A stretch of 64,000 nucleotides of DNA, taken from the NCBI GenBank assembly GCA_949825045.1, contig OX463807.1, forward strand, positions 11,681,501 to 11,745,500. The letters are read 5' to 3'. A program made the position numbers and the translations under genes. Source of the DNA: Argyresthia goedartella. Its lineage: Eukaryota; Arthropoda; Insecta; Lepidoptera; Argyresthiidae. Positions 32,926-45,384 of the stretch are shown piece after piece. Position 1 is the first letter of the stretch, and every line of letters starts with the position of its first letter. The notes under the pieces were generated by a model. That model saw nothing but the letters and a program-made list of their open reading frames with translations. It did not search any database and was not told the DNA's origin.

Positions 32926-33839
32926 CTGATCAGAAGTTGATGCTGACGTATGCAGTCAAGCAAATATTTTTCTAAAACAATATGTATTTGTTGTTCGGTG
33001 TAGAATTTCCGCACTTTCTTCTCCAATATGTCTTCGTTTTCTGTACAATATGACTCGTGCTCAGCATCAGGTATGTAATTACTTAGGTCGGCCATGGCTC
33101 GCACGTATAGAGTTGCGAATGCTTCCTGTAAAGTCTCAAACTGCGCACTCAAGTGAGTGATCATAGCTGCAATGACGATGTCGATGGTCATCACGATGCT
33201 GGCATTCCACATGAGTCCTAAGACCTCCAAGAAGAACGTGACGATGTAGCTGACCTCCCCCTGGAAGTCCCAGGGTATGTAGACCGCCTGCGCAAGAACC
33301 CTCTCGGGTCTCGTCTCGTTTACACCCAGTTGCCTCACATTGGCCTTCCAGCGAACATCTTGGATGACTCCATTGATTGTCGAATTGGCGATTGTCATCC
33401 AGCCAAAGAACAAGTAAATCATAGCTTGCATCCTGACATACCTCACAGTTTTTCTATTTTTGTCGTCGTTCTGGTAGTAGTCGTACATTTCGACCTCGAC
33501 GGTCCGGACTATCTGCTGGAGGTCTCGGTTCCTTACAAAGAAGAGATAGATCTTGACAAAGGTGAGGTCGTGCGTGATGACGAAGGAGAGACCGAACATG
33601 AATCTCTCCACATCTTTATTCCCGAAGAAAGGGTCGATGGTCTCGAGTCCGACGAATACTACCATGAAAAGAAGTTGCGAGGTGATGCAGTAGGGTATGT
33701 AGAGCGGGGGGAAGTTGTTGAGGTCGTGCTGGTCGGGATGGTGCCACCAGCCCAGTCCGAGGACTCGGAGCATCATGAAGTGGACCCTAAAGTACCGCCG
33801 TGGCCGCTCAGCCAACGTTGTTGTTGACGTCACAGGCAT
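32926..33839 (-). CDS. Odorant receptor, first exon (version 2, paralogous)
   Basis: Minus strand. ATG at 33839, 304 codons plus two bases, then a GTAGGT donor at 32925. It is clearly paralogous to 28080-29038: both have GWWHHPDQ, FMFGLxxVITHxLTFVKIYL, RNRDLQ, an NET(I/R)PERxLAQ loop, LQEAF(A/T)TLY and the end RQHQLLIR, with the same splice phase. The frame is intact. No exon 2-5 set of its own was found between here and 29038, where LINE and transposase debris lies. It could be an alternative first exon using exons 25752-5969 (predicted about 443 aa), or a duplicate that has lost its 3' exons. Confidence 0.88.
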
Positions 33840-34795
33840 GATCCCAATTAAGATCCTATTCTGACTATATTAATGTTTATGTTTTAGATTTTAACTATTT
33901 TATTTATTATAGGTTATGTATTACCTGAAATAAACAATTTATTTTTATGATTATAAAACAAGTTTCCTATAATCGATTATCGTAGTAATGAAAGCAAATC
34001 TATTTATAAAACTTTATGGCTTAACTTGCTCTCAATGTCATGAAAATATGCATCTAATGCGGAAAATTTGGACAGAACCACGGTTATCGGCATTTTATGA
34101 AACTTTTTGCCGACGAGAATTTTTAAACTAATTCGACCCCGCTGAACACGATTCTGTCCGGTGTCAACCCCTCCTCCGCTCTCTTTCTCTCCTTTTCCCC
34201 GAAAACGTGTCCCGATTTGCGGTTATTTCAATTATTTGCACGATTGCCTAAAAAAAATTGTGTAATGTTTTTAGGGTTCATTTAGGTACAAGTGTTATCT
34301 GAGTGAGTTTCGTTAGCTCACGATTTTACTAAACAGCTGAATAAATTCAGATATGTTAGGCATCGTTAGAATCCTTACGTTTTCCCTAGTGTCTGAGGTT
34401 AAGTGACATCATAATAAAAACAATATGGCGGAGTCTGTGCGTAAAATTGTTTGGCCGAAAAAAACTTCCAATTCTATAAGGCAAAAACCTTTTCGATATC
34501 TGTATCATCCTGTCATTAAATGAAGCATTTTGAAAACTGAAAACGAGTCTGCATAATTTATGTGTCTATATTACAACAGCACTTTAATGGAGACAAGAAC
34601 TCTTGAAAATGTTTTCACTATGAAAAAGCATGTTATCAAACTCATACACTACAGTACTTATCGTCACAGTTGTGATGAATAGGTGCTGAGGCAGTGACAT
34701 AAAATGTGTACGGTAAGGTGCGACATCTACTCTAATTAGCCATAAACTTCTACCGAGAAAAATGACATACAGATCATAGAGTGTAAAATCCGGGT
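33840..34795. other. Upstream region of OR version 2
   Basis: No gene or repeat was recognised. It would contain the promoter of the 33839 start. I see no reliable motif to mark. Confidence 0.3.
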
Positions 34796-35046
34796 GACGA
34801 AATCATTCTTCCGTAACCGAAGGGTGCCAAACGGGACCCTATTACTAAACCTCCGCTGTCCGTCTGTTGGTCTGTCCGTCTGTCTGTCAGCGGGCTCTAT
34901 CTGATGACCCGAAATAGGTAGAGAGTTGAAATTTTCACAGAACGTGTATTTCTGTTACCGCTACAGCAACAAATAAAGAACTACAAGATATTTTATATAT
35001 TAAATAAATATATAAAAAATAGGGTCCCCCTAAACGAGATGTGTTT
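34796..35046 (+). repeat. Dispersed lepidopteran repeat, truncated
   Basis: GGGACCCTATTACTAA, CCGTCTGTCTGTC and TTGAAATTTTCACAGAACG match the first half of the family at 24876. The 3' half is absent. Confidence 0.85.
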
Positions 35047-36320
35047 TAACACCAGCCGCAATTAATCAAACCATAACATTATTCAAATTTGATCTGAAAA
35101 TTTGAAAATTTTGAATTTAGAATTTGAAAATCTGATCACGTTTCACGCGGTTTTCAAAGGTTTCACGGCTTATCACATGGTTGTGGTGGCGTAATTGGGT
35201 TAATATCGGTTTCGCATTATAAAGGCTCTGGGCTCGCATCCAGGCAACGCACATTTTAAACTTAATTAAAGTAAAAAATGTGAACTTATTGTACAATATA
35301 CGTTACACGAAATATTACGAAAAACCATACCGACACACCGCCGTAAAATTCTAACTTTTTAAAAATAGTTCACAATGCACTTTATCTATCCCCTCACCAA
35401 AAACGAAACTTTTAGTATTATCGTAAGTGAATTTTGTCTAGCTATGGAATTTCAGTTTTTGATTTTATTTTGGAAAATGTATTCCTAATCAGACTACTCA
35501 GTTTTCTCCGGCTTCACAAGACGAACCAGATTTGACCTCTGACCGAGGAAACGCGAGTAACCGCCAAAACTTATATTCCATTTTGCTCAAAAGTCTGCAT
35601 AGTAATTGGAAAATTCAAGCACCTGAAATTAAATTTAAAATTGGACTTTCTTCGTTAAATTGTTACGCAAAATAAACTTGCTTCGCATTATAATAAAACC
35701 TTTTGTCCGTCAGCTGTGACAATATGTTTAAGTATGTACGTATGTATGTCGAAGGGCTCGCGAGGTGTACTGTTCTCAAAGTATTCGTTATTTGACAGCC
35801 TTAATAATGTCTGCCCAAACCTTGCCCAAACTGTATATTTTTTACTTCGCATTTAATTTCTCGGAAAACGGATGCCGAGCCAAAATGCAATATGTTCACA
35901 CATACAAGTTTTCACAAAATAAAAAGCCCTGTGACAGCGTCCGTGTTACTGAATTAATAAGGTTGAATTTAGTTTGGGCCACCCGGGCCTTTTATTTTGT
36001 GAAGGCTAACCAACAAAACAAGTCCTAACTTCCCGTCGTGCGAGTGAACGTTCACGATTTACAGGTCCCAACGCAGACGCCCCGCGTCGCGAGTCACCAA
36101 GTTATACGTATAATTATAATTGCAATAAGTATAGTAAAAGTGGTCGGGTGGTGGAACCAATTTTTTTTGTGTCCGCAAATATATATTTTTTATTTTCATT
36201 TATTGAAACACTTCTGAACAAGATTAGAAAGGGTGTAGCATTTTCATAATATACGTATTAAATGCAAATTAGCTGCCGAAAATTATGGTCATATTTACCT
36301 TAATTATCTGTACATCATCG
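35047..36320. other. Repeat-poor stretch
   Basis: No gene recognised. A plus-strand frame of 87 codons at 35765-36028 has no family features. Confidence 0.3.
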
Positions 36321-36324
36321 CCAT

Positions 36325-36432
36325 AGCTGGTAGGCAGTGGATACGGGAGGCTCAGGACCGGAGTAGATGGCGTGGTAAAGAAGAGGCCAATAGCCATCAG
36401 TGGGTGATTATGGGCTGATTGATAGATGATAG
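36325..36432 (+). repeat. LINE ORF C-terminal tail fragment
   Basis: AGGACCGGAGTAGATGGCG encodes DRSRWR, and the sequence continues to HQW with a stop shortly after. The D-R-x-x-W-R ... QW ending is common at the C-terminus of insect LINE ORFs. Confidence 0.45.
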
Positions 36433-36439
36433 AAAAGTA

Positions 36440-36960
36440 TGTTTGGACTTTTGGACCTGAACGGTGTTCTGGAACAGCAGTGGGGACTACTCTACTAGAT
36501 CACACCCCCTGAGTGGCCTTGCCGTACCTGAGAATAGCTACAAGTAGATGATTTATAAGCCCAAGTGGAAATTCAACTCAACCAAGTTGGTACTCAAAGC
36601 TCTGTAAGGGTACGGTCCGAAAAACTGTTGGATCGGGACGATTTGCAACAAGCAGAAGGGAATACTCTGCCAGATGACACACCGTGATTGACCTTTCCGG
36701 ACCTGGATATAGCTAGCAATAGCTGATTTATAAAGCCCAAGTAAAAAAGCACTTTATGTAAGTTGATATTCAAAGCTCTGAAATGGTATGGCCCAAATTA
36801 CTTTTGGAAATGGACGGTATTCTAGAACATGCAGTAGGGACTATTCTACCAGATGACACACCGTGAGGGGGCCGCCGGAACTGGAACATGTAGGCGGGAT
36901 TACTGAACCAGATGAAATAGAGTGAGTGGCCTTGCCACTTGATATGTCCATGTTCCCTTC
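36440..36960 (+). repeat. Degenerate tandem repeat, ~190-bp units
   Basis: The series GGGACTACTCTACTAGATCA, AATACTCTGCCAGATGACAC, GACTATTCTACCAGATGAC and GATTACTGAACCAGATGAAA recurs. Each is followed by a GTGAGTGGCCTTGCC-like block, and the early units by a GATTTATAA(A)GCCCAAGT block. Confidence 0.75.
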
Positions 36961-38399
36961 CCTCAAATATGGCGAGGGGGCTGATGGCTGGTGCACAAGT
37001 CATACTCGTGAACGGGAGCTGCTTGGGGGACTGGGCCAGTCAGGTTTCTCATAAATTACAGCTTGTCTTTGTTCTTATTTGTTTATTTTCTTAGATTGCC
37101 ATTTTGAGACATCTTATTGGCACTTAAAGATGCGATGTTATAATATTAAATAATTTAATAATATTTTCATTAGATTAGATTATTTTTATATTGAAAATTG
37201 TGTAACAAAAAAAAATAATGACATCCCCGTAGAGTTTCTTTGTGCTAACTTCTCTGACGGGCGCATTTCCGAAGCACTGGTAGAGTTAATGGAATTTCCT
37301 TTTCCTGTGCGAGATTCAGCCTTGAATCACCACTTGAAAGGGAGATTACCTTTTTCAAACTCAAACCTTAATCGTTGCATTAGTTTGGTTGATCATATTT
37401 GATTTTTTTTTCTACTAGCTGATGGCCGCAACTTCGTCTGCGTGTTCCTAGGAACTATCATTTACCGAGATAACGACATCCAAACATCGCTACTTTCACA
37501 TTTATAATATTAGTTGTATTTTTCTCCATGTATAAGACTTAAGTAAGTGTTTTCCTTGTAAAAGTGCATTATTTTTGCCTATTTGCATTAAAAGATTTGA
37601 ATGTTGAGTTTTGAGTATTGTGATGCTGATGTAAAGATTAGTTGGTCTCCGGTTTTCTTTAATATCATGTGATCTCCAACAGCGATTATGCCATTGGCTA
37701 AGATGATGATAGTTATTTTATAGTCCACGAGGATATTTGTGATACATCGAGCACAGTGCAGGTACTTGAGATTCGTGGGTAGCAGGCCGCGGCGGCGCGG
37801 CGTCTGCGCTGTTAAATCGCGAATGAATGAGTATTACTGGTAAACTCGTAAGACGGTAACTTAGGTCTTGTTTTGTAGGTAAATTAGTATACATTAATTC
37901 GCTTCTTGATTATTTTATCACAGCTTAGAACGGTTTTTGATAAATTTACTGCAAATCCCATCCTGGCACATGAACTATACTTAAAAGTGGGGCTCCACTT
38001 AATATTATTGTAATCAATGTGTGTTAATGAAATAAATACATTTTTAAAAACATTTTTTTTTTTTTTTAATAAATATATATACAGTCTGGGCAGAAATTTA
38101 TTTCTAAGTTATTATGCCTGTCAATTCATTTTTATGCAGATATTGTAAAGGATTTAATGCAGACTATCTTTGTCATGGACAGTGTTATTTTATCTCTAAT
38201 AGTTTCGGAAAAAATATTAAAAACCGCAAATCACGACACGTTTTGGGGGCACGGGGGGAAGGGGCGAGGGAGGGGTTCACACTGGGCAGCATCGTGTTCG
38301 GCGGGGTCGAATTAGTTTCAAAAAATCCGGGTGGGAAAAAGTTTCACTAAATGTCGTTAACTGTTGAAAGTAGGGGAGCAATTTTTCTGCCAGTATAGG
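36961..38399. other. Unassigned stretch
   Basis: Short CTAGCTGATGGCCGCAACTTC (about 37417) resembles the start of a common lepidopteran dispersed repeat. A G-rich block lies at 38245-38270. No genes seen. Confidence 0.3.
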
Positions 38400-38519
38400 A
38401 AGCAGGAATAACTACGCGTCGAAAAGTATGCGAATCGAACTTTCAGTGACTCTTATTTACAATGACATACGGTTATTTTAATCTGAACTCTTTTTCACTC
38501 CGGTTTTTGCTTTCTGCTT
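38400..38519. mobile_element. MITE, second copy of the 11693 family
   Basis: It starts AAGCAGGAATAACTAC and shares CGAATCGAACTTTCAGTGAC and AATGACAT with the 11693-11805 copy in opposite orientation. Its right TIR (CTTTCTGCTT) is more diverged. Confidence 0.7.
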
Positions 38520-39119
38520 GAGCCACAGGAACTAATAATCCGTCACCCAGATGTTTGATGATTGGCTAGCGACTTAGCGGTCAAATGGATACAAAGCTTT
38601 TGAGAACTGACTTGAAATTTACCCTAAATCAAAGGTCAAGTGATTTCATAATTGAAACGGTCAATGGCAAGTTAAACAAATTTATTGAGGGTTCCCTGTA
38701 GGTTTTTACTTAAGTTTTGATTTGATATAGCAACATATATTTTTTTTTGATGTTAACATACTTATTTTCACCACTCGCCAGACAAAAATTATATGGCATA
38801 TTGTAAAAAATATATTAGCACCCTACACATACAATTAGCGATCCATGAATCAACATAAATCAAGAATCGATTGGTTCGCTCTGAACATTACATCATCTTG
38901 TTCCGGGTTTTAGGGTTCTATCTGGTTGGCCTAAAAACGAACAAGTAAGTAGCCAAACTACTAAGCTTGTTTAATTTTAAAATGTTGAGTACTACCTAGT
39001 TCCCTAGAGGGAAAATATATAAAATATTTTTATTTCCAAGCGTATTAAATATTTTAATAAAAAATACAAACTAAAATAACTCTAAATCTCCACAAAATAA
39101 AATAAAAATGTACCACAGA

Positions 39120-40080
39120 TCTGCTGTGCCAGATATGCTGGCACCATTTTCTCATTGTATCGCTAGGCTGATACGTTGGGCGAGGTGCCCCACGACCCAA
39201 GGGTCTCGACGCCGAACGGCATGAATGAAACGGACATATTCGTCGCCTAGATCTGCATTTACGCGTCGTTGCAGACCCTCTTCAGCTGCTGCCGCTGCCG
39301 GCCGTGGCTGAAGTCGCTGGCAGGAACTGACGTATTCACGAATATGCAACATCTTAAACCAGCGAACTGCCGTTCCGCCAGGGATTAACGTATTGTAGAT
39401 TTAAGTTCCATTCACCTTTTTCTAAATGTTCTGGAAGACTAGTCTCCAGGATACAAGAAATCCTAGTGTGGGGTCTAGGGCTTATTCAAACTGTAAAAAT
39501 GTCTAATTTGAAAAATAAACGATTATTTAAATGAGCGTTATTGCGTCTGGCCTGTTGCCATCGTCACGTGCCAGGCATTTGGATTCGAGGATGACTGGTA
39601 CGCTACAATTGGCGAGGGCCCGAAGAATAATGTCATTCAGACTGGCATGATGAGACCACCGGCCAGCGCTGCGCCGACAGGAGAGGCCGTGGTGTCCCAA
39701 TTAGTTTACCCTGGCACCACAGCGGCAGCGATCTCGGTCGAGAGGACGCCGATGTGCCTCGATGGGATTGAGTGCAGCCAGTGTACTGACTCCTTCTTCC
39801 TGATCGCTAGGAGGCGAGCATTCTCTGCCGGACTACTGGATGTGTTTATGAGTTGGTCTCTCGTTTTAATACATAGCAGCTCGTCCGAAAATAATGCCTT
39901 GGTGAATTTGGGTACAAAAAGGAAGAACCGTATGATAGACCGGGACAAGTGGGGATTTAAGCCCTGGTCGGTGAGTCTGGCTGAAGTTTGATTGACTTTA
40001 GGGATCTGTTCATCCACGAAGCTGGAGATCCCTTTTCTAGAACGGGGGCCCCTAGGACGGGAACGAGTCTTTGTCTAGAA
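39120..40080 (-). pseudogene. Degraded retroelement-associated ORF
   Basis: Minus-strand blocks in order are SRSIIRFFLFVPKFTKALF, DELLCIKTRDQLI, SSPAENARLLAIRKKES, then (after breaks) PAAAAAEEG...DEYVRF and HLAQRISLAIQ. From memory this block order occurs in a protein widespread in lepidopteran genomes, downstream of a reverse transcriptase. I have not been able to check that. Several frames are used and internal segments are missing, so the copy is dead. Codon composition is more GC-rich than the flanks. Confidence 0.45.
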
Positions 40081-41720
40081 TAGGCCGTGTAAAAAAATAC
40101 GTACTACTTTTAATTTTATTTTGTGAAATTTTAGGCTATTATGAGAAACACATTTTAATAATTCGGGTAATGGATGTCTTATTTTTTTTTAAATAACACC
40201 CCTTGTGATGTCTCTTGCTCACAGTTTTGGAAAGGTGGTACTTAAGGATGGTTGCTTGCGATTATAAAATTAAAAAACTATAATATCAATATTTTGTTAC
40301 GTTCCGACTGACATCTGCGTTATCTATTGACAGGAAAACTGTTGATACATGCCAGTTTTACAGAACTGCCAACTTAACGGCGAAGGAAATTTAAACAAAC
40401 TACACCGTGGAGGACGAATGAAGTACATTATGTTTTTTAAGGATATTTCAGTAATCCTGTAATATATTTAATGGGAATAACGAAATTTAGTTAGGAACAC
40501 AATTATGTCGAATTGATTTTTTCTTTGTTTTTTTTTAGATGGCCCATAGATATATTGGGGGCGGCTGAGTTAAAATTAGAATTTATATTGTTTTCGGAGG
40601 GCGTGATATTATCGGATATGAAATATTCGCATTTCGAAAAAGAAAGCAACACGCAAACACCTTCTGCTTTTGCAGAAGTCAGATGCCTGATTCTGCCCTG
40701 AAGAGCTCCCGCGTTTGCCATTATTAAGCCAAAGCTTAGTTTTTGAAGGACGTTTTTGAATCGGTCAAGTCATTCAACAATCTTCATGCATTCAGAATTC
40801 ATTATTACTCAATATCCCTTCTATTCTCTGCTATTGTTGTATTTTTTGTATGAAGTGTTTATTAATGCATATTACTTCCTTATTATATAAATAAATATTA
40901 TTTATATATATTCCTTATTATATAATATATATTTAATAAACATTCCTCGTAGTCTATTTATTTTATTAATTTTTATGACTATGTCTTTTTATTTACGATT
41001 ATGTATTCGGATTTATTAAAAAGTAGTTTATTAACACCCACCCTTATATTATCATCCCCTCTTTGATAAGGTGCCGACAGAATACCAGCGTTGCGGGACC
41101 TGTAGGCCCTGTGACACATGCTGAGTCGGAACCTATTCGCTGCCTCGACACACACTTCACGACGTCATCGTCAATGTGTTATTTTGCGTATTGAATGTAA
41201 ATTTTACACATAATATGTAATACTTTTGTTGTGCGTGCTTTTATTCTCTTCTGTTTTATATGTTGCTGTTAATATTGCCTTTAATTCTATGTTTCTATGT
41301 TCTATGTTTTATGTTCTTTTGTATCTTTTTTATGCCATGTTGTGTGTGTTTTTAGTCCGAATAAATTTATTTCTATTCTATTCTATTCTTATAGAAATAA
41401 ATCATTTAAGTCAAGTAATTACTTTTCTTACTATTATATTTTCTCACTAGGGAACCATCTAGGTTCTTAAAATATATTAAGTATTCAGTATCCACTGCAT
41501 ATATTAGAGATAAGTATAGTGGAAGAGTTGAAAATCAATGTGTAATTTTACAATTCGTTTAGGTAACTTACGATTTATAAATATTTTAGTTAATAATAAA
41601 CTAAATTGATAACTTAGGTACTTTGACAATCGGCTGTTTACAAAGGCTGTAATTTAATTTCAGTCACATACATAATGTAGGTAGATAAACTTCAAAAACA
41701 CACTGTTTTTTACAACAGAT
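40081..41720. other. Unassigned AT-rich stretch
   Basis: It includes a probable LINE 3' tail (about 41040-41395) that ends in (CTATT)n next to ATAGAAATAAAT. No coding sequence recognised. Confidence 0.3.
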
Positions 41721-41724
41721 TTTT

Positions 41725-43020
41725 TTTCGCTTTTCAACCCCCGTCGAAAAAAGAGGGGTGTTATTTATAACTTTGCAGCTTATGTATGTTGTATCTGTCT
41801 GTGGCACTGTAGCGCTCAAGTGGGTGGACGGATTTTATTGCGGTTTTCTGTAAATGGTAAAAAATTATCTGCGATGGTTCTTAGCTATTTTTATTAAAAT
41901 AGCATCAGTGGTTCGAAAGTTAACAAGAAAACAAGTCAGACAAATTTTAGACTTTAATTTATTGTGTCAGGGTTGTTTTCAATTTAAAATCTACAGTTAC
42001 TAATTAATCAACTTTATAAACTAGGAGGGTTCTCAATTCGTCGCGATCTTTTATATTTTTAGGGTTCCGTACCCAACGGGTAAGAACGGAACCCTATTAC
42101 TAAGACTTCGCTGTCCGTCCGTCTGTCACCAGGCTGTATCTCAAGAACCTAGCTAGCTAGAGAGTTGAAATTTTCACAGATTATGTATTTCTGTTGCCGC
42201 TATAACAACAAAACTAAAAAACAGGATAAAAGAAATAATTAAGGGGGTTCCCATACAACAATTCTTTCAATACCACATACAAACTTATGGATGCACCTGG
42301 TTACGTACATGGAGTGTGAAAATAACCGCACCAATAATTTTGTAAACAATATTTTGCTGTGTAAAATCCAAACTATTCACTCCACACCATCGCTTCCATT
42401 GAACGGTGGTGCGGAACCCTTCGTGAGCGATTTAGACTCGCACTTGACCGGTTTTTTTTATATCGTTGTTCTTCCGAGACTGGTGGACCGATTTGGAAAA
42501 TTATTTTTCTGTTCGAGAGGTTTTCCCTTCCAGTTTGTTCCATTAGCACCAGGTCAGAATCTTATCATAGGATCCTGGAGAAATCGAGGGAAATTTTCAA
42601 AAATAGCGGCGACCTTTATCAATTTTTATATTTTTTATATTTAAATAGTGAATTTTTTAAATGTTATAGGCCTGTGCGATTTTTATATTTTAATAGTGAA
42701 GTGGGGGTGATGGTGACGTAGGTACCAGGAGAGCTTCTCAACAACTCATCAACGTTGGTCAGGATCTGATCCTGAAGAAATCAAGGGAACTCTTCAAACA
42801 ATAAACATACACCTATATCGATTTTAGTATTTCGTGTAGAAACTAGAGCATTTGGAAGCTGCAGCCCTCGTGTAGCGAGACTTGGTGAAGTTAAACTGAT
42901 GATGAAGACTACAGATGGTCGCCAGAACTAGGGATGTACCAATTAAAAGATTGGTATTTATTGAGTAAGGATACGCTTCCTTAGATGGTTGAAAATCAAA
43001 TCTACTATAAGGCACGTCGC
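41725..43020 (+). repeat. Dispersed repeat interrupted by another repeat
   Basis: It begins TTTTCAACCCCCGTCG, GAGGGGTGTTATTTATAA, TCTGTCTGTGGCA. It resumes after the 42058-42457 insertion with GGTGGACCGATTTGGAAAA, GGATCCTGGAGAAATCGAGG and TTGGAAGCTGCAGCCCTCG. Several of these motifs are common in lepidopteran intergenic DNA (established knowledge, not checked here). Confidence 0.6.
42058..42457 (+). repeat. Dispersed lepidopteran repeat, full-length copy
   Basis: Same family and orientation as 24876-25291. Ends are TTTTTAGGGTTCCGTACCC and ACTCGCACTTGACCGGTTTT. It is inserted in the 41725-43020 repeat. Confidence 0.9.
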
Positions 43021-43589
43021 ATACATTAAATTTCTATGTTGTGGGTTCTCGTGAACGGCTTTAAAGTGTTTGGTGGAATTTGTTATTAGGGGCTTTTGGA
43101 GGCAAAACACGATCTAGCTAGGTCTCAAAACTGTGTTTTTCTGAATTTTCACGCTTTCGGCTTTTCCGTACAATGAGATCCACCTTCATCTTCCTTGCTT
43201 TAACAAGTAAGCAAGCAAGCACACTTTTTTTTGGCTTTTGGCATGCTCGGGCACTTGGCGCAGGTTTCAATCATTCAGCCTACACAAAGGTTTAACGGTT
43301 TAATATCCTATGATGAGTGATATGCAGTCTGATGATTTGCTTCGGCAACCTCCGAGCAGGTTAAATTTAAGTTTAAATTTACTAAGGTTAAATTTAAGTC
43401 AGTATTTCATTATTTTATTTATTTTTTATTTTATGTATTTCATTATTTTTTAATTATTATTTTGTAGTGTCCCTAGTCTACTAGGTGCAGTGTCCCACTA
43501 CTGGGAAAAGTTTTGCCTTTCCCAGGGGCGGATCGGTCGAGGAGATTCCGTGATGTCGGGAAATAAGTCAGCAGCATTTTAATTCAGTC

Positions 43590-44345
43590 AAAGATTCAGA
43601 TTCAGATTCAGATTTGTTATTTGCGTTTGAATAAGGTATTACATAAGTTCTTAAATTAATATAACATGTCATTTTCTTCCTTAATCAACTATATTATATA
43701 GCATGCAAATATTTTACTGTAGGTATGTTATAACCTTACTTTTTAATTCTTAGTGAGAAAAGAATTCCCTCAGTGTATAAAAATTATGCTGCAGTAGCCA
43801 TGAGAACAGTTTTTGTTTGAAGAGATTTTGTGGGAGATGTTTTAATTCATCAGGCACTTTATTATTTATTTTTACGCTCATTGCGTAACAGCTATTTTGG
43901 TACCTTGATGTCCGTGGCACATGATCTAGTACTAGTCTATTAGGATATCTTGTATTTCTGGGGTACTTTTGATTTGCTGTTACAAACAAGTCAAAGTGTT
44001 GCTGTACAAATTTGGCGACCTCAAATATATATAATGATGGTAGCGGCAGTAAGTGCAGTTTCTTGAATAGTGGCTTACACGAATCTAGCGGAGCGGCTCC
44101 AACCATAGCCCTTAAGCATTTCTTTTGTATAATGAAGGCTTGGCTATATTCCATACTATTCCCCCATAGGATTATACCGTACCTTAGCACTGATTCGACA
44201 TAACCGTGGTATGCAGCCAGCGTTGTTTGTCGTGTCGTGGTTTTCCTCAACTTGGAGAGCACATATACGAACCGATTAAGTTTACTGCATACCTGTTCAA
44301 TGTGAGGTTTCCAATTTAAATATTTGTCAAAAGAACAAACCTACT
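43590..44345 (-). pseudogene. LINE-D, C-terminal ORF part (5'-truncated)
   Basis: Minus strand. KYLNWKPHIEQVCSKLNRF, VLSKLRKTTTRQTTLAAYHG, VLRYGIILWGNS, IIQKKCLRAM, LFKKLHLLPLPSLYIFEVAKF and the end LLQHNFYTLREFF form the standard post-RT domain of jockey/CR1-like LINEs. The ORF 44262-43750 is open for 170 codons. Upstream RT is absent. (GATTCA)n near 43583-43608 could be the 3' tail. Confidence 0.85.
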
Positions 44346-44934
44346 GAGATTTGGAGAGGATTCTGCTGTGGATTTCCGGCCGTGTCCACCACATCATTTT
44401 AAAACGTGGCATATCTCAGCACGGCATAGGCGATTCAGCACATAAAATCAAAATAGATAATTAAATGTACGATTTAATATGTGTATGCTGAATTTTGATT
44501 ATTAATATTCAAACTTTAAACAGTTATACCATTTATTTTCTAGGTGAGATAACTTTCAAATTCCAATTCGTTTATTTCAAATCATTTACAAGGTCAAATA
44601 ATTAAATCTGCTTCGGTCTACCTTAAAGGTCTACACAACATCAAATACATAGGTAGGTACATCATTAATACAATCAATACAATCAAATGTTTTTAATAAT
44701 ACAAATCGTATTATCAAGTTTACATACTTACATGCAACATATTTAAAATATAAGTCAAAAAGTAATTATTATGTGTACAAATTACAATATCGATATTATA
44801 TCAAAGGATAATAAGTAAATGTCAAAATACGATTAAGTAAATGCGTAGAAAAATAAAAGTTTGGGTGGTTAACGTGAACGATCGACACGACATCTGTTTA
44901 AGATAAGGATAACACAAGTGATGATTCCATTCAA

Positions 44935-45384
44935 TCAAGTACAGATGGCGCTAGTTAATTTGACATCGAAATTATAATCACTGCTTACGCTATAAACCAA
45001 ATATATGTATGCAATAGATGTCGCAATGAGGCCAACTACGGCACGGGTTAAATTTAAGACATTATTTAATTTTTTGCGGCATATTTTTCCATATTCAAAC
45101 AGAGCATTATTCGGTATTGAGATTGAATCGTTACCATGCGCGCGCATACCATACCCGGGGCATAAAGCGTAAAAAGCACTTTCGATTCGAAATTGACGAT
45201 AGAAAAGGGAAAATCCTAGGTCAACCGTAAATCCCTTAGGATTATGTGGAAACACGGCATGTGTTAATATAGAAAGTGTGTTGAATCTACAATTACCTAA
45301 ACATAAAAATATTATGTACTTACCTACTGAATTAATTAACATGATAGAACCTATTGTAATTGAATAATCGCTGTATTTCATCAA
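44935..45384 (-). CDS. Orphan open frame, 149 codons
   Basis: Open from ATG 45384 to TGA 44935 with hydrophobic stretches near residues 9-30 and 112-128 and a Cys-containing middle. I do not recognise it. It lies outside obvious repeats, but its length is within what chance can give in 64 kb and no splice or family evidence supports it. Confidence 0.2.
   Translation of the reverse strand: MMKYSDYSITIGSIMLINSVGKYIIFLCLGNCRFNTLSILTHAVFPHNPKGFTVDLGFSLFYRQFRIESAFYALCPGYGMRAHGNDSISIPNNALFEYGKICRKKLNNVLNLTRAVVGLIATSIAYIYLVYSVSSDYNFDVKLTSAICT

Noticed and set aside
33330..33827. 165-codon plus-strand open frame
   Set aside because: It lies exactly antisense to the OR first exon and has an acidic, Val/Asp-rich composition typical of a frame mirrored from a coding strand.
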